A stretch of DNA of 64,000 nucleotides from Acidimicrobiia bacterium (GCA_024762335.1 JANTHO010000005.1:1-64000); one strand, 5' to 3'. Shown: positions 18,942 to 28,004, numbered from the stretch's first letter. Notes: generated from the sequence alone by a model not told the origin. A program made the numbers and translations.

Positions 18942-20129
18942 ATGGTCATGCATCGATGGCCGATCAGAGGAAGCATCGTGGCGTTGCTTGCTGTGATCGT
19001 CGCATTTGGGATCGGAACTGCCGTTCCCGCACAAGAGACCCCTTCGAACACGGCGAGCGCGGCAGTGGGCTTGCTCTCGCCCTACGTCGGAATCGCTGTA
19101 GAACCCGGCGACACCGCCTCGTTCACGCTCGAGGTGGTCGGACCCGAAGAGGATGAGATTCAACTATCGACCGAAGACGTCCCGGACGGCTGGACGGCGA
19201 AGATCCGTGGAGGCGGATTGTCCGTCGACCGCGTGATGATCGGCGATTCGCTCACCCACAACCTCAAGCTCGACATCGACGTGCCGCCGACGGCCGCTGA
19301 AGGTACCTACCGCATCGGTGTGCTCGCCGAAGGGGTGAGCTCGAATGACCTCCTCGACTTCGATATCACGGTGGCGCAGGCTGTGGGCGGGGGAGTGACC
19401 CTCGACACGGAGTTCCCGGCGCTTCGAGGTCCATCCGATGTGACGTTCACGTTCAACCTCGATCTGAAGAACGACACGGGCGACGACATCCAGTTCGGTC
19501 TGGAGACCCAGGGCCCGGACGGCTGGCAGATCGACGCGAAACCGTCCGGTCAGAGCCGGGCCTCGACGGTAACGGTGACGGCCGGAAGCTCCGAACGGAT
19601 CACGGTTGAGGTCGACCCGCCCGATTTCACTCCGGCAGGGACGTATCCGGTGATCGTGCAGGCCTCCGGAGGTGGACAGACCGCGTCGATGGAGCTCGCC
19701 GTTCAGGTGACCGGCAATTTCGTCATGACGCTCGCGACTCCCGATGAGCGACTCAATGTCGATGTGCAGGCCGGCAAGACGACCGAACTTCCTCTCGTGG
19801 TCCGCAACGACGGAACGGCGCCGCTGCTCGGCGTGACGCTGTCCGCGACACCCCCGCGAGGATGGGACGTCACGTTCACCCCCGACGGCATCGACGACAT
19901 CGAACCCGGAGCCACGGCTGATGTGGTCGCCACGATCACACCGGCCGACGATGCCATCGCCGGGGATTATCGGCTCACGGTGCGTGCACAGGTACCTGAA
20001 ACCAGCGACTCGATCGAGGTACGGGCCACCGTGAAGACATCGGCGCTATGGGGGCTCGTCGGTGTGGGGATCATCCTCGTCGCACTCGCCGCGGTGGCGC
20101 TCGTCTTCCGCCGATTCGGTCGGAGGTAG
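18942..20129 (+). CDS. Exported NEW3-domain protein with C-terminal membrane anchor
   Basis: This protein has about 395 residues. A signal peptide (WPIRGSIVALLAVIVAFGIG) is followed by at least three beta-sandwich repeats of the NEW3 type, each with G-W and AEGTYRI/PAGTYPVIV/AGDYRLTV strands (about residues 100, 230 and 345). A membrane helix and an RRFGRR cytoplasmic tail end the protein. Four in-frame ATGs cluster at 18936-18948; 18942 gives the best distance to AGGAG (18931-18935). It is followed after 3 bp by an ABC ATPase and then a permease. This triad suggests the NEW3 protein is the extracellular part of an ABC export or surface-remodelling complex of unknown substrate. Confidence 0.8.
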   Translation: MVMHRWPIRGSIVALLAVIVAFGIGTAVPAQETPSNTASAAVGLLSPYVGIAVEPGDTASFTLEVVGPEEDEIQLSTEDVPDGWTAKIRGGGLSVDRVMIGDSLTHNLKLDIDVPPTAAEGTYRIGVLAEGVSSNDLLDFDITVAQAVGGGVTLDTEFPALRGPSDVTFTFNLDLKNDTGDDIQFGLETQGPDGWQIDAKPSGQSRASTVTVTAGSSERITVEVDPPDFTPAGTYPVIVQASGGGQTASMELAVQVTGNFVMTLATPDERLNVDVQAGKTTELPLVVRNDGTAPLLGVTLSATPPRGWDVTFTPDGIDDIEPGATADVVATITPADDAIAGDYRLTVRAQVPETSDSIEVRATVKTSALWGLVGVGIILVALAAVALVFRRFGRR

Positions 20130-20132
20130 GTC

Positions 20133-21095
20133 GTGACTACCACGACCATGCCGCTCGTCGAAACGAGTGACCTGACCAAGACCTACGGCGAGACCATCGC
20201 CGTCGACGGTATCGACCTGACGATCCAGGCGGGTGAGGTGTTCGGCCTTCTCGGACCCAACGGTGCCGGCAAGACGACGACGGTGCTCATGCTGCTCGGA
20301 TTGAGCGAACCGGATCACGGTGACGTTCGCGTCTGCGGTCTCGAACCGACGCGAAGCCCACTCGCTGTGAAACGGCAGGTCGGATACCTGCCCGATACCG
20401 TCGGCTTCTACGAGCATCTCACCGGCCGCCAGAACCTTCGCTACACGGCACAGTTGAACGATCTCGACGACGATGAGGCCGAACATCGGATCGAGCAGCT
20501 TCTCGAACGCGTCGGACTCGTCGGAGCGGCCGACCGGCCGGTCGGCGAGTATTCACGCGGCATGAGGCAGCGTCTCGGGCTCGCCGACACGCTCGTGAAG
20601 GATCCGCTCGTCGTCATCCTCGACGAGCCGATGGTCGGCATCGACCCCGAGGGGGTCATCGAGATGCAGTCGCTGATCGTCGGCCTGGCCCACGACGAGG
20701 GGCGCGCCGTACTACTCACCAGCCACCTGCTCCACCAGGTTCAGCAGACGTGCGACCGGATGGCGATCTTCGTCGATGGGAACATCATCGCCGAGGGCAC
20801 CGCAGAAGATCTGGCCACACGGCTCGGAGACGGCGGAGTCACGTACGAGGTCGCGACCGGGAGCGAAGACGATCGTGTGGATCTCGCAGTGGCCGCCGCA
20901 TTGGGTGACGGTCCGGGTGTTCACAACACCGGCGGCCGCCGCTGGCGGGTCGATGTCTCTTCCGACGATGCGCCGCTGCTGATCCCGGCGCTGGTTCGTG
21001 CCGGAATCGACGTGCTCGAGGTCAAGAACCTCGGACTGGATCTCGACGAGATCTACCACCGATACTTCCACGAAGGGGAGGAGGTGACTGTATGA
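20133..21095 (+). CDS. ABC transporter ATP-binding protein (ABC-2 type)
   Basis: This 320-residue ATPase has Walker A (GPNGAGKTT, about residue 45), the Q-loop region VGYLPDTVGFYEHLTG, the signature EYSRGMRQRLGLADTL and Walker B VVILDEPMVGIDP. The switch His lies in TSHLLHQVQ. The C-terminal ~90 residues form the accessory domain typical of ABC-2 exporters (CcmA/DrrA type). It starts with GTG 3 bp after the NEW3 gene and overlaps the permease by 4 bp, so all three are one operon. Confidence 0.93.
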   Translation: MTTTTMPLVETSDLTKTYGETIAVDGIDLTIQAGEVFGLLGPNGAGKTTTVLMLLGLSEPDHGDVRVCGLEPTRSPLAVKRQVGYLPDTVGFYEHLTGRQNLRYTAQLNDLDDDEAEHRIEQLLERVGLVGAADRPVGEYSRGMRQRLGLADTLVKDPLVVILDEPMVGIDPEGVIEMQSLIVGLAHDEGRAVLLTSHLLHQVQQTCDRMAIFVDGNIIAEGTAEDLATRLGDGGVTYEVATGSEDDRVDLAVAAALGDGPGVHNTGGRRWRVDVSSDDAPLLIPALVRAGIDVLEVKNLGLDLDEIYHRYFHEGEEVTV

Positions 21096-22078
21096 GTGCC
21101 ATCGAGTCCCCGGTTCTGGAAACGTGGACCCGAAGAAGACCCGGGTGGATGGTCGTGGCGAGGAAGGAGTTCTCCGACCACGTGTTGTCGGCCCGGTTCG
21201 TGGCGCTGTTGATCCTGCTCGGTCTCGTCGGGGTCGCGAGCGTCTATGCGGCAGCGGGTGCACTTCGCGACGTCGCGCCGCAGACCGCCGGGGTCTCCGG
21301 CATGTTTCTGCGACTCTTCACCGTGCAAGGGGATCCCGTTCCGTTCTCGTTCCTGACCTTTGTCGGGTTCCTGGCCCCCATCCTGGGGATCGCGTTCGGG
21401 TTCGACGCAGTCAACGGAGAGCGATCACAGGGCACGCTGCCGCGACTCGTCGCTCAACCGATCCACCGCGACGACATCATCAACGGCAAATTCGTGGCCG
21501 GTCTCGGTGTCATCGGATTGATCGTCATCGTCGTGACGCTGATCGTGGCCGGCCTCGGGATCGTGATGCTCGGCATCGTTCCGACGGCGGCCGAGGTGAC
21601 TCGACTGCTCGTGTGGCTGGTGGCTGCGATCATCTTCGTCGGCGTCTGGTTGGCATTCGCGACGCTGTGCTCGGTGTGGATGAGGCGTGCGTCGACGGCG
21701 GCGCTCGTTGCCCTAGGCGTGTGGCTGATCGTCGCACTGTTCGGCACATTCGTCGTGCAGATCGCCGCCGACGTCGTGTCGCCGATCGATCCCGGGAACC
21801 CGCAGACGCAGATCGACAACGCGAAGACCGAACTCGCGCTGTCCAGGCTCTCACCGGTCGTGCTCTACGAGGAGACATCGACGGCGCTGCTCAACCCGGA
21901 GGTACGGAGCGTCGGCCTCGTCACGCTTGCTCAACTGGATCGGGCCATCGTTTCCGATCTCACCGTGCCGCAGAGTCTGCTGCTGGTCTGGCCGCAGCTC
22001 GTGGGGCTGATCGCGGCCATGGTGGTGATCTTCTCGATCGCCTACGTCGTGTTCATGCGTCAGGAGATCCGGGCCTGA
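21092..22078 (+). CDS. ABC-2 family transporter permease
   Basis: This 328-residue permease has about six membrane segments. The first is preceded by a cytoplasmic helix (WMVVARKEFSDHVLSARFVAL), and INGKFVAGLGVIGLIVIVVT and the C-terminal IAYVVFMRQEIRA end are typical of ABC-2 (NatB/YhaP-like) permeases. A large loop between segments 1 and 2 carries GSEQ-like EVNGERSQGTLPRLVAQPI sequence common to this family. It overlaps the ATPase gene by 4 bp (ATGA). The transported substrate is unknown. Confidence 0.88.
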   Translation: MSAIESPVLETWTRRRPGWMVVARKEFSDHVLSARFVALLILLGLVGVASVYAAAGALRDVAPQTAGVSGMFLRLFTVQGDPVPFSFLTFVGFLAPILGIAFGFDAVNGERSQGTLPRLVAQPIHRDDIINGKFVAGLGVIGLIVIVVTLIVAGLGIVMLGIVPTAAEVTRLLVWLVAAIIFVGVWLAFATLCSVWMRRASTAALVALGVWLIVALFGTFVVQIAADVVSPIDPGNPQTQIDNAKTELALSRLSPVVLYEETSTALLNPEVRSVGLVTLAQLDRAIVSDLTVPQSLLLVWPQLVGLIAAMVVIFSIAYVVFMRQEIRA

Positions 22079-22082
22079 CTTC

Positions 22083-22109
22083 CCCCGGAGCCGACGATCA
22101 GCTCCGGGG
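22083..22109. terminator. Bidirectional hairpin between convergent genes
   Basis: A perfect 9-bp stem, CCCCGGAGC (22083-22091) with GCTCCGGGG (22101-22109), loop 9, lies 4 bp after the permease stop and spans the stop codon of the convergent penicillin acylase gene. It is placed to end transcription from both sides. Confidence 0.55.
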
Positions 22110-24632
22110 TATCAGGGTCTGGACCGTTTCGGCCGCATTGTCGACCTGTGAATCCGTCCAGTTCATCGGCGAATACTTGCCGTTGAGCCAGAGGGGGATC
22201 ATGTCGTCGTAGTGCGGATGGTCGGTATGTCCCGACTGCCCGGTGGTATGCGTCGTCCTCGAACGGGACAGGTCGCTCATGTCGACGATCATTCGCATCG
22301 ACGGCAACCAGGTGGTCTCGAACCCCTCATACGCCGTCCATCCGGTGGCATTCACCAGGTCACCGCCGCCCGTCGTCTCGAACGGTCCCCGGTTGAAGCG
22401 GTCCTCGATGATACCGATACCGGACTCACCGAGGGTCTGGTTCCTGAACGTAGAGACGTGCATTGCTCCCCATCGCCAGTCGGCCGGGTCGTCGCCGAAC
22501 CATCCCTTGAGATCCTCGTATGCGGTGTCGAGCGAGCGCTGGAGGATGGCGTCGCGGTCCTCGATTTCGGGGGTCGCCGTGTCATCCCAGAACGGATCGT
22601 TCGGCTTCTCGAGCATCCGGTCGACGACGAAGAACCAGCGTCCCGCACCGTTGGGCCGGTAGTCCTCGGGCAGGTCGTCCCAGAAGGTGAACTCGAGGAT
22701 GCGGGACCATACGGCGTTGAACGCGGCAGCGCCCGACGAATCTGCCTGGTTGCCCAGATCCCATTTCGCGAAGACCGCGTCGAAGGGAGAGTTGAGCGAA
22801 GTGAGGTATGGGACGACCTTCTCGGCGTTGAGGCTGTACGAATCGAATTGGATCGACGCGATTTCATCGAGGCCGATGGGGGCGTTGGAGCCAACCAGGT
22901 CTACGATGCGGCGTGCGCGATACCCGTAGTTCCAGTCGTATGTGATCCAGTACGGGAAGGAGTCGTCGACAACGGCGTTGTTCGCTGTCACGATGTAGCC
23001 GCTCTCCGGATTGAACGAGCGGGGGAGTTCGTCGAACGGGATGAACCCGGTCCACTCGTACTCGTCGGTCCAGCCCGGGACGGGGAGAGTCCCGTCTCCG
23101 TTCGCCCGGATCGGGATGGCGCCCGGTGACTGATAGCCGATGTTCCCCTCAACGTCGGCGTAGAGGAAGTTCTGCGCGGGAACGGTGAAGGTCCGCAGCG
23201 CATCACGGAAGTCATTCCAGTTCGCGGACGAGTCGAGGTGGAGGAAGGCAGTCACGATCCCAGGGTTCGTGTCGAGCGCCGTCCATCGCAGTGCGATCGC
23301 ATACGGGTCCGGCGTGTCGATTCCGCTGCTCGAGAAGTCTTCGAGGCTTCCATAGGTATCGGAGATGATCGGCCCGTGGCGTGTGGATCTCACTTCGATC
23401 GTCACCGGGTCGCTGCCTGCTACGGCGATCGTCTCCTCGTGAACGTTCATGTCGACCCATTGTCCGTTGACTTCGTACTGGTTCGGGTTGTCGGGGTTGA
23501 TCTTCTCGATGTAGAGGTCCTGGACGTCGGGACCGAGGTTGGTGACGCCCCAGGCAATGTTCGCGTTGTGTCCGATGATGACGCCGGGGACACCGGCGAA
23601 CGAGAAACCGGCGACGTCGTATGGGCACGCTTCAGTGACCGTCGTGCAGTGCAGGCTGTTCTGGTACCAGATCGACGGCATCTGGATCGCCAGGTGTGGG
23701 TCGTTGGCGAGGATCGGCATTCCGGTGTTCGTGCGATCGCCCGATATCGCCCACGAATTCGATCCGATGCCTGCACCCGGATCGTTCGCGCCCATGGCCG
23801 CGACCAGGTCGAGTTTGTCGCGCACGGATTCGAGTGCCACCTGAACTCCCGGGATACTGTGCATCGAGGCGGTGGGCGTGCTGTTTCCGACGAGTTCGTT
23901 CGCAGGGACGATGTATGGATTGATGTCGCCGGGGTACGGCGGGAACAATTGGGCGACCTGTTCTGCGGGCAACGTGCCGAGAAGCATTGCACGCTCGATC
24001 TCGTTGTCCATGTTGCCGCGCAGGTCCCAGGCCATGGCGATGCCCCACGTCAGCGTGTCGATCGGGGTCCAGGGTTCCGGGTCGTAGCTGTGATTCAGGA
24101 GTTCGAGCACCGTGTATTCGAAACTGAGTTCTGACGGCGAGCGGGATGCGAGGTAGGCGTTGACGCCGTCCGCGTAGGCCTCCATCGCCGCCCGGTCATC
24201 GGGTGCGGCCGCGGCGAACTGCGCGGCAGCGACGTCGTGCCATCCCATCGTTCGGAGGAACATGTCCGTTTCGACCTGCGAGTCGCCGAACATCTCGGAG
24301 AGGCGACCGGAGCCGATATGGCGCCAGAAGTCCATCTGCCAGAAGCGTTCCTGGGCATGGACATAGCCCTGGGCCATGAACAGATCATGCGTGTTGTCGG
24401 CATAGATGTGAGCCACGCCCATGTCGTCACGTACGACCTGTACGGGTGCCTGGAGGCCGGCGATCGCGACTTCTCCTTCGACGTCGGGGAAGGCGCGGTG
24501 AACGGAGAACCGCATGAACAGGCCCACCCCGACGGCGGTCAACAATGCGAGCCCGGCGATGACCCCGAGCGTGATCTTCCACCATTTGTGCGATCGTTTC
24601 GGCCCGTCGCCCGGCGCAGGAGAATCCGTCAT
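22098..24632 (-). CDS. Penicillin acylase family (Ntn-hydrolase) protein
   Basis: This 844-residue precursor has a cytoplasmic N-terminus and one membrane helix (about residues 18-42). The alpha chain follows, with GLQAPVQVVRDDMGVAHIYA and ERFWQMDFWRHIGSGRLSEMFG. The Ntn nucleophile is the Ser of GIGSNSWAISGDRT, where autocatalytic cleavage would create the beta-chain N-terminus; PILANDPHL and FAGVPGVIIGHNANIAWGVT follow. The family covers penicillin, cephalosporin and N-acyl-homoserine lactone acylases, so the true substrate is open. The start is taken at ATG 24632; a TTG eight codons upstream is possible. It is unaccompanied by related genes. Confidence 0.88.
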   Translation of the reverse strand: MTDSPAPGDGPKRSHKWWKITLGVIAGLALLTAVGVGLFMRFSVHRAFPDVEGEVAIAGLQAPVQVVRDDMGVAHIYADNTHDLFMAQGYVHAQERFWQMDFWRHIGSGRLSEMFGDSQVETDMFLRTMGWHDVAAAQFAAAAPDDRAAMEAYADGVNAYLASRSPSELSFEYTVLELLNHSYDPEPWTPIDTLTWGIAMAWDLRGNMDNEIERAMLLGTLPAEQVAQLFPPYPGDINPYIVPANELVGNSTPTASMHSIPGVQVALESVRDKLDLVAAMGANDPGAGIGSNSWAISGDRTNTGMPILANDPHLAIQMPSIWYQNSLHCTTVTEACPYDVAGFSFAGVPGVIIGHNANIAWGVTNLGPDVQDLYIEKINPDNPNQYEVNGQWVDMNVHEETIAVAGSDPVTIEVRSTRHGPIISDTYGSLEDFSSSGIDTPDPYAIALRWTALDTNPGIVTAFLHLDSSANWNDFRDALRTFTVPAQNFLYADVEGNIGYQSPGAIPIRANGDGTLPVPGWTDEYEWTGFIPFDELPRSFNPESGYIVTANNAVVDDSFPYWITYDWNYGYRARRIVDLVGSNAPIGLDEIASIQFDSYSLNAEKVVPYLTSLNSPFDAVFAKWDLGNQADSSGAAAFNAVWSRILEFTFWDDLPEDYRPNGAGRWFFVVDRMLEKPNDPFWDDTATPEIEDRDAILQRSLDTAYEDLKGWFGDDPADWRWGAMHVSTFRNQTLGESGIGIIEDRFNRGPFETTGGGDLVNATGWTAYEGFETTWLPSMRMIVDMSDLSRSRTTHTTGQSGHTDHPHYDDMIPLWLNGKYSPMNWTDSQVDNAAETVQTLIPRS

Positions 24633-24685
24633 GAGCGTGGATCGTACTCGTCTCAACGGGCGCCCAGGCGCCGTACCATTGGGGC

Positions 24686-25180
24686 ATGAGCAAGACCACG
24701 GAACCCAACCACAACGAAGGCAAGCCGGAACCGATCGAAGGTCACGTCGTCGAAGGCGAGACGGATGCCGAGGAAGAGGAAGGCAGTTTCGTCACGGAAC
24801 CGTCGAAGCTGATCCGAATCGCGTCGATGACGCGGGCGATGCTCGAGGAGGTGCGCGCGTCGGAGCTCGATGAGAGTGGCAGGAAGCGCCTCCTCGCCGT
24901 TTACGGACAGTCCATCAACGAGCTGCGCGATGTGCTGTCGGACGATCTCAAAGAGGAGTTCGATTCGATCTTCGTTCCACTCGAGGCTGAGGCTCCCTCC
25001 GAGTCGGAGCTGCGTGTCGCCCAGGCGCAGCTGATCGGCTGGCTCGAAGGGCTGTTCCACGGGATCCAGGCGACTTTGTGGTCGCAGCAGATGTCGACGC
25101 AGGCGCAACTGGAGCAGATGCGTCGCCGCCGGGCCCTCGAACCTGCGACCGACGAGAACCCTTCGGGGCTCTACCTGTAG
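24686..25180 (+). CDS. bpa: Bacterial proteasome activator Bpa (DUF2587)
   Basis: This 164-residue protein matches mycobacterial Bpa closely in its core. KLIRIASMTRAMLEEVRASEL and ELRVAQAQLIGWLEGLFHGI form the four-helix-bundle pore subunit, and QATLWSQQMSTQAQLEQMRR follows. It ends in GLYL, corresponding to the GQYL tail of mycobacterial Bpa that docks into the 20S proteasome; L-Y-L fits the HbYX rule. The first ~40 residues are acidic and disordered, as usual. Bpa opens the proteasome gate independently of ATP. The PAC2 gene follows by 46 bp. Confidence 0.93.
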   Translation: MSKTTEPNHNEGKPEPIEGHVVEGETDAEEEEGSFVTEPSKLIRIASMTRAMLEEVRASELDESGRKRLLAVYGQSINELRDVLSDDLKEEFDSIFVPLEAEAPSESELRVAQAQLIGWLEGLFHGIQATLWSQQMSTQAQLEQMRRRRALEPATDENPSGLYL

Positions 25181-25226
25181 AGAATCCCGTGATGCGATCG
25201 TTCCGAACTGAGTAGGGTCGTGACAG

Positions 25227-26099
25227 ATGAGCACACTCTCGTTCACAACCGACGTTGAACTCGAAGATCCGGTGATGCTGCTCGCCCTCTCCGGATGGGT
25301 GGACGCGGCATCCGTCGGCACCGGAGCGGCTGAAACCGTTGCCGAAGGGGGCGAGGTGATCGCACGGTTCGACCCGGATGCGCTGTTTGACTACCGCTCG
25401 TCTCGTCCCACGCTGCACTTCACCGCCGGTGAGTTGAGCAAGGTCGTGTGGCCGAGGCTCGAAGTCGTTCACCGACGCGTCGATGGACGGGATGTACTCG
25501 TGGTCGTCGGCAACGAGCCAGATTTCCGGTGGATGGAGCTGACACGGGACATCGTCGATCTGGCCGAGCGATACCGGGTGAAGAAGTTGGTGACGCTCGG
25601 CGCGGTCCCGGCGCCGGTTCCGCACACGAGACCGGTCCGGATCGTCTGCACGACATCGGATGCATCGATTCTTCTCGATGGCGACACCGTGCTGCCCGAT
25701 GACCTCGTGGTTCCGGGAGCCGCCGTGAGCGTGTTCCGTCAGGGGGTTGCCGATGCCGGCATTCCGGCGATCGGGTACTGGGTGCAGGCCCCGCATTATC
25801 TCCAGAGTCCGTTCCACGCCGGGGTGCTGGGCTTGCTTGATCGCGCGGGGGCTCAGATCGGCGTTGCACTGCCGCTCGGTGATCTCGCCGAGAAGGCCGC
25901 CGATCAGATCGAAGAGATCAACCGGGATCTCGCGGGGAGAGAGGATGCCCGCGAGTACGTGGAGCGCCTCGAACGGATCCACGACGCAGAGGATGAGGAG
26001 AAGCCGAGACCGATGATCACGTTCGACGATATCCCCTCGCCCGATGAGATCGGGGCGGAGATCGAGAAGTTCCTGAGATCGGCGTCGGACGAGGAGTGA
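25227..26099 (+). CDS. PAC2 family protein
   Basis: This 290-residue protein has the PAC2 fold. It begins with VMLLALSGWVDAASVGTGAAE and continues through VVVGNEPDFRWMELTRDIVDLAERYRV and VTLGAVPAPVPHTRPVRI. The family is named for the eukaryotic proteasome assembly chaperone 2 and is widespread in Actinobacteria with unproven function. The C-terminal ~50 residues are acidic and helical. Its position 46 bp after bpa on the same strand suggests a shared transcript and a proteasome-related role (inference). It ends 30 bp before a dispersed repeat. Confidence 0.85.
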   Translation: MSTLSFTTDVELEDPVMLLALSGWVDAASVGTGAAETVAEGGEVIARFDPDALFDYRSSRPTLHFTAGELSKVVWPRLEVVHRRVDGRDVLVVVGNEPDFRWMELTRDIVDLAERYRVKKLVTLGAVPAPVPHTRPVRIVCTTSDASILLDGDTVLPDDLVVPGAAVSVFRQGVADAGIPAIGYWVQAPHYLQSPFHAGVLGLLDRAGAQIGVALPLGDLAEKAADQIEEINRDLAGREDAREYVERLERIHDAEDEEKPRPMITFDDIPSPDEIGAEIEKFLRSASDEE

Positions 26100-26128
26100 C
26101 GCAGACCGGAGAACGGTGGTGGCCGAGC

Positions 26129-26185
26129 GAACCGCGGGCTCGCAACGCCATATAGGGCGCAGAGAACCCTGGGTTCGTGTCGGGG
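26129..26185 (+). repeat. Dispersed ~57-bp repeat, copy A
   Basis: This copy begins GAACCGCGGGCTCG and ends CTGGGTTCGTGTCGGGG. It lies between the PAC2 gene and the convergent FHA gene, and its end abuts the FHA stop codon (26186-26188). It contains the palindrome GAACCCTGGGTTC (26165-26177). The two other copies are at 41694-41752 (minus) and 42487-42545 (plus). Copy A differs from them mainly in the middle (GGGCGC for GAAAGC). The repeat type is not one I recognise. Confidence 0.85.
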
Positions 26186-26731
26186 TTAGTTGCCGATGAT
26201 CCCGACGAAGAGGGTGAGGAGTGCCAGCACCGCCGTTACGGCGATCATCGCCCACACGGACCACGTGAGGCCCTTGATCGATTTCACCGTGTCATTCAGC
26301 GACGCCACGAGATCGTCGAGTCTGGGATCGGAGCTGCCGGAAGCAGTGGCCGGAGTCGTCGGCGTGACCCGGGTCCTGGCCAGCGGCGGCGGTGTCGCCG
26401 GTTTCGCGGACCCGGCCGTCGGAACAGGCTTGGCCGCTACGTTTGACGGGACGAGGACGACTTCCGCACCCTCGGTGGGATGACCGAGGCGAATCGTCGT
26501 CGGGCCTTTGATATCGATCGTCTGTACTCGGGTCCCGTTGTGGAACGTGCCGTTTCTGCTCGAAGCATCCTGCACGACCCACTGTGAGTCCGTGTACTTG
26601 AGGACGGCGTGGCGGCGGGAGATGCCGGGGCGCGCCAACCTGATCGTCGCAGACGGATCTGCACCGATCACGGCCGTTGTCCCCTCAGGAACGATGACCT
26701 GTTCACCTGCTGCCGAAACCTTCAAGTCCAT
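26186..26731 (-). CDS. FHA-domain protein with C-terminal membrane anchor
   Basis: This 181-residue protein has an N-terminal FHA domain (about residues 1-95) with the phosphothreonine-binding signatures ISRRHAVL and ASSRNGTFHNG. The usual early GR is replaced by IGADPSA. A Pro/Thr/Ala-rich linker (about 96-135) and one membrane helix (GLTWSVWAMIAVTAVLALLT) follow, ending near the C-terminus. FHA domains read Ser/Thr kinase phosphorylation; no kinase gene is adjacent. The stop codon TAA is contiguous with the dispersed repeat. Confidence 0.85.
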   Translation of the reverse strand: MDLKVSAAGEQVIVPEGTTAVIGADPSATIRLARPGISRRHAVLKYTDSQWVVQDASSRNGTFHNGTRVQTIDIKGPTTIRLGHPTEGAEVVLVPSNVAAKPVPTAGSAKPATPPPLARTRVTPTTPATASGSSDPRLDDLVASLNDTVKSIKGLTWSVWAMIAVTAVLALLTLFVGIIGN

Positions 26732-26815
26732 GAATCCCCCGACGATCGAAACGCTCTAGGGCCAAGAATCTAGTCGCTTTCTGCACTTGCCGGGAAGTGA
26801 ATCGACCGAAGGAGG

Positions 26816-27931
26816 TCAGAGTGGCAGCGTCGCACGCACGACCGTTCCGGATCCGGTCGTTGAATCGATCGAGATCTGGCCCCCTGCTCGTGTCGCTCGC
26901 TCGCGCAGATTCGTGAGCCCGAGCCCCCATGCCACGGCCGAGGGATCGAACCCGATCCCGTTGTCCGAGATGAGGAGGGCCAGGCGATCATCCCCGGCGT
27001 GGATCTCGATCGTGATCCGGTCGGCGTTCGAGTGACGGAGCGAGTTGCTCAGAGACTCGCGTACGAGCTGGGTCGCGTCGTCGACGACCTTCTGGGGGAG
27101 GGAGTCGAGCGATCCGGTGTACGCGACGTTGACTTCCGCATCGTGCGGTCCTGCAAGTCGGGTGACCAGCTCGCGAAGCTCCGAACGCAGGGTCCGGTGT
27201 TCGTCTGGAGGGGCTCCGAGGTTGAAGATGAAGCCACGCAAGGAAGTGATCGTTCGATCAAGGCTCTCGACATCCTGTTCGAGAGCCCGCCGGACGTCCG
27301 GGTCTGCGACCTTGAGCGCCTGGCCCTGAAGCGAGAGACCGACGGCAAACAGATCCTGGATGATGGCATCGTGCAAGTCCCGTGCGATTCGCTCGCGATC
27401 CTCCGCGACGGCGAGGCTCTGCAACCGTTGCTGGAGTCGCACCGTCCGGATGGCGGTTCCGGCGATCATGGCGAGCGCCTCAACGAGCGCCTCGTCCTCT
27501 TCGGTGAATCCACCTTCCTTGTCGGTGAGGTAGAGGTTGCCGAACAGGGTCGGGCCTGCGCGGACCGGCACACCGAGGAACGACTCCATGTGCGGGTGGT
27601 TCGGCGGCATGCCGCTCGAATCGGGGTGGTCGGAGATCCGATCCGTCCGGATCGTACGGCCTTCCTTCGAGATGAGGCCGAGCAGGCCGCGGCCGTGCGG
27701 AGGAGCCCCGATCGTTTCCGCTTCATCAGGATCGAGACCGGCATGGACGAAGTCGATCAGGCCGCCGTGGGCGCCGACCACGCCGAGGGCGCCGTGGGGG
27801 GCGCCGGTGAGGTCCCGTGCGATCTCGACGGTCGTGGCGAGGATCGCCTGAAGATCGGTCTGCCCGGCCACGGCTGCAGCGCCTTCGACGAGATCGCGCA
27901 ACCGCGCCGGCGTAAACTGGTTGAACACCAC
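26816..27931 (-). CDS. GAF-domain sensor histidine kinase, DevS/NarL-family type
   Basis: This 371-residue cytoplasmic kinase has a GAF domain (about residues 20-165). A HisKA_3 dimerisation region follows, with the phosphoacceptor His in ERIARDLHDAIIQDLFAVGL, and then the ATPase domain with the N box ESLSNSLRHSNA, G1 SDNGIGFDP and G2 GLGLTNLRERA. Mycobacterial DevS/DosT have two GAF domains with haem in the first; only one is evident here, so gas sensing is not shown. It is divergent from a DevR-like regulator across 73 bp, the likely cognate partner. Confidence 0.88.
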   Translation of the reverse strand: MVFNQFTPARLRDLVEGAAAVAGQTDLQAILATTVEIARDLTGAPHGALGVVGAHGGLIDFVHAGLDPDEAETIGAPPHGRGLLGLISKEGRTIRTDRISDHPDSSGMPPNHPHMESFLGVPVRAGPTLFGNLYLTDKEGGFTEEDEALVEALAMIAGTAIRTVRLQQRLQSLAVAEDRERIARDLHDAIIQDLFAVGLSLQGQALKVADPDVRRALEQDVESLDRTITSLRGFIFNLGAPPDEHRTLRSELRELVTRLAGPHDAEVNVAYTGSLDSLPQKVVDDATQLVRESLSNSLRHSNADRITIEIHAGDDRLALLISDNGIGFDPSAVAWGLGLTNLRERATRAGGQISIDSTTGSGTVVRATLPL

Positions 27932-27954
27932 GGGTGAAGGCTACTCGGTTCTGA

Positions 27955-27978
27955 ACGGGGCCATTCGGCCCTCCCCGT
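27955..27978. promoter_or_regulatory. Inverted repeat in the kinase-regulator divergent promoter
   Basis: ACGGGG (27955-27960) and CCCCGT (27973-27978) form an inverted repeat centred between the two divergent starts, with an inner GGGCC/GGCCC pair. It could be an operator for the flanking regulator, but it does not match the GGGACT-type DevR box. Function is inferred from position only. Confidence 0.3.
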
Positions 27979-28004
27979 GACCCGAAATGAGGTAGGTTGC
28001 GGTC

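Noticed and set aside
26129-26185. tRNA fragment or phage attachment site in the repeat (GGGTTCG looks like a T-arm)
   Set aside because: No acceptor, D or anticodon arm can be drawn, and no integrase lies near any of the three copies.
27932-28004. DevR box in the kinase-regulator intergenic region
   Set aside because: The inverted repeat there is ACGGGG/CCCCGT; no GGGACT core is present.
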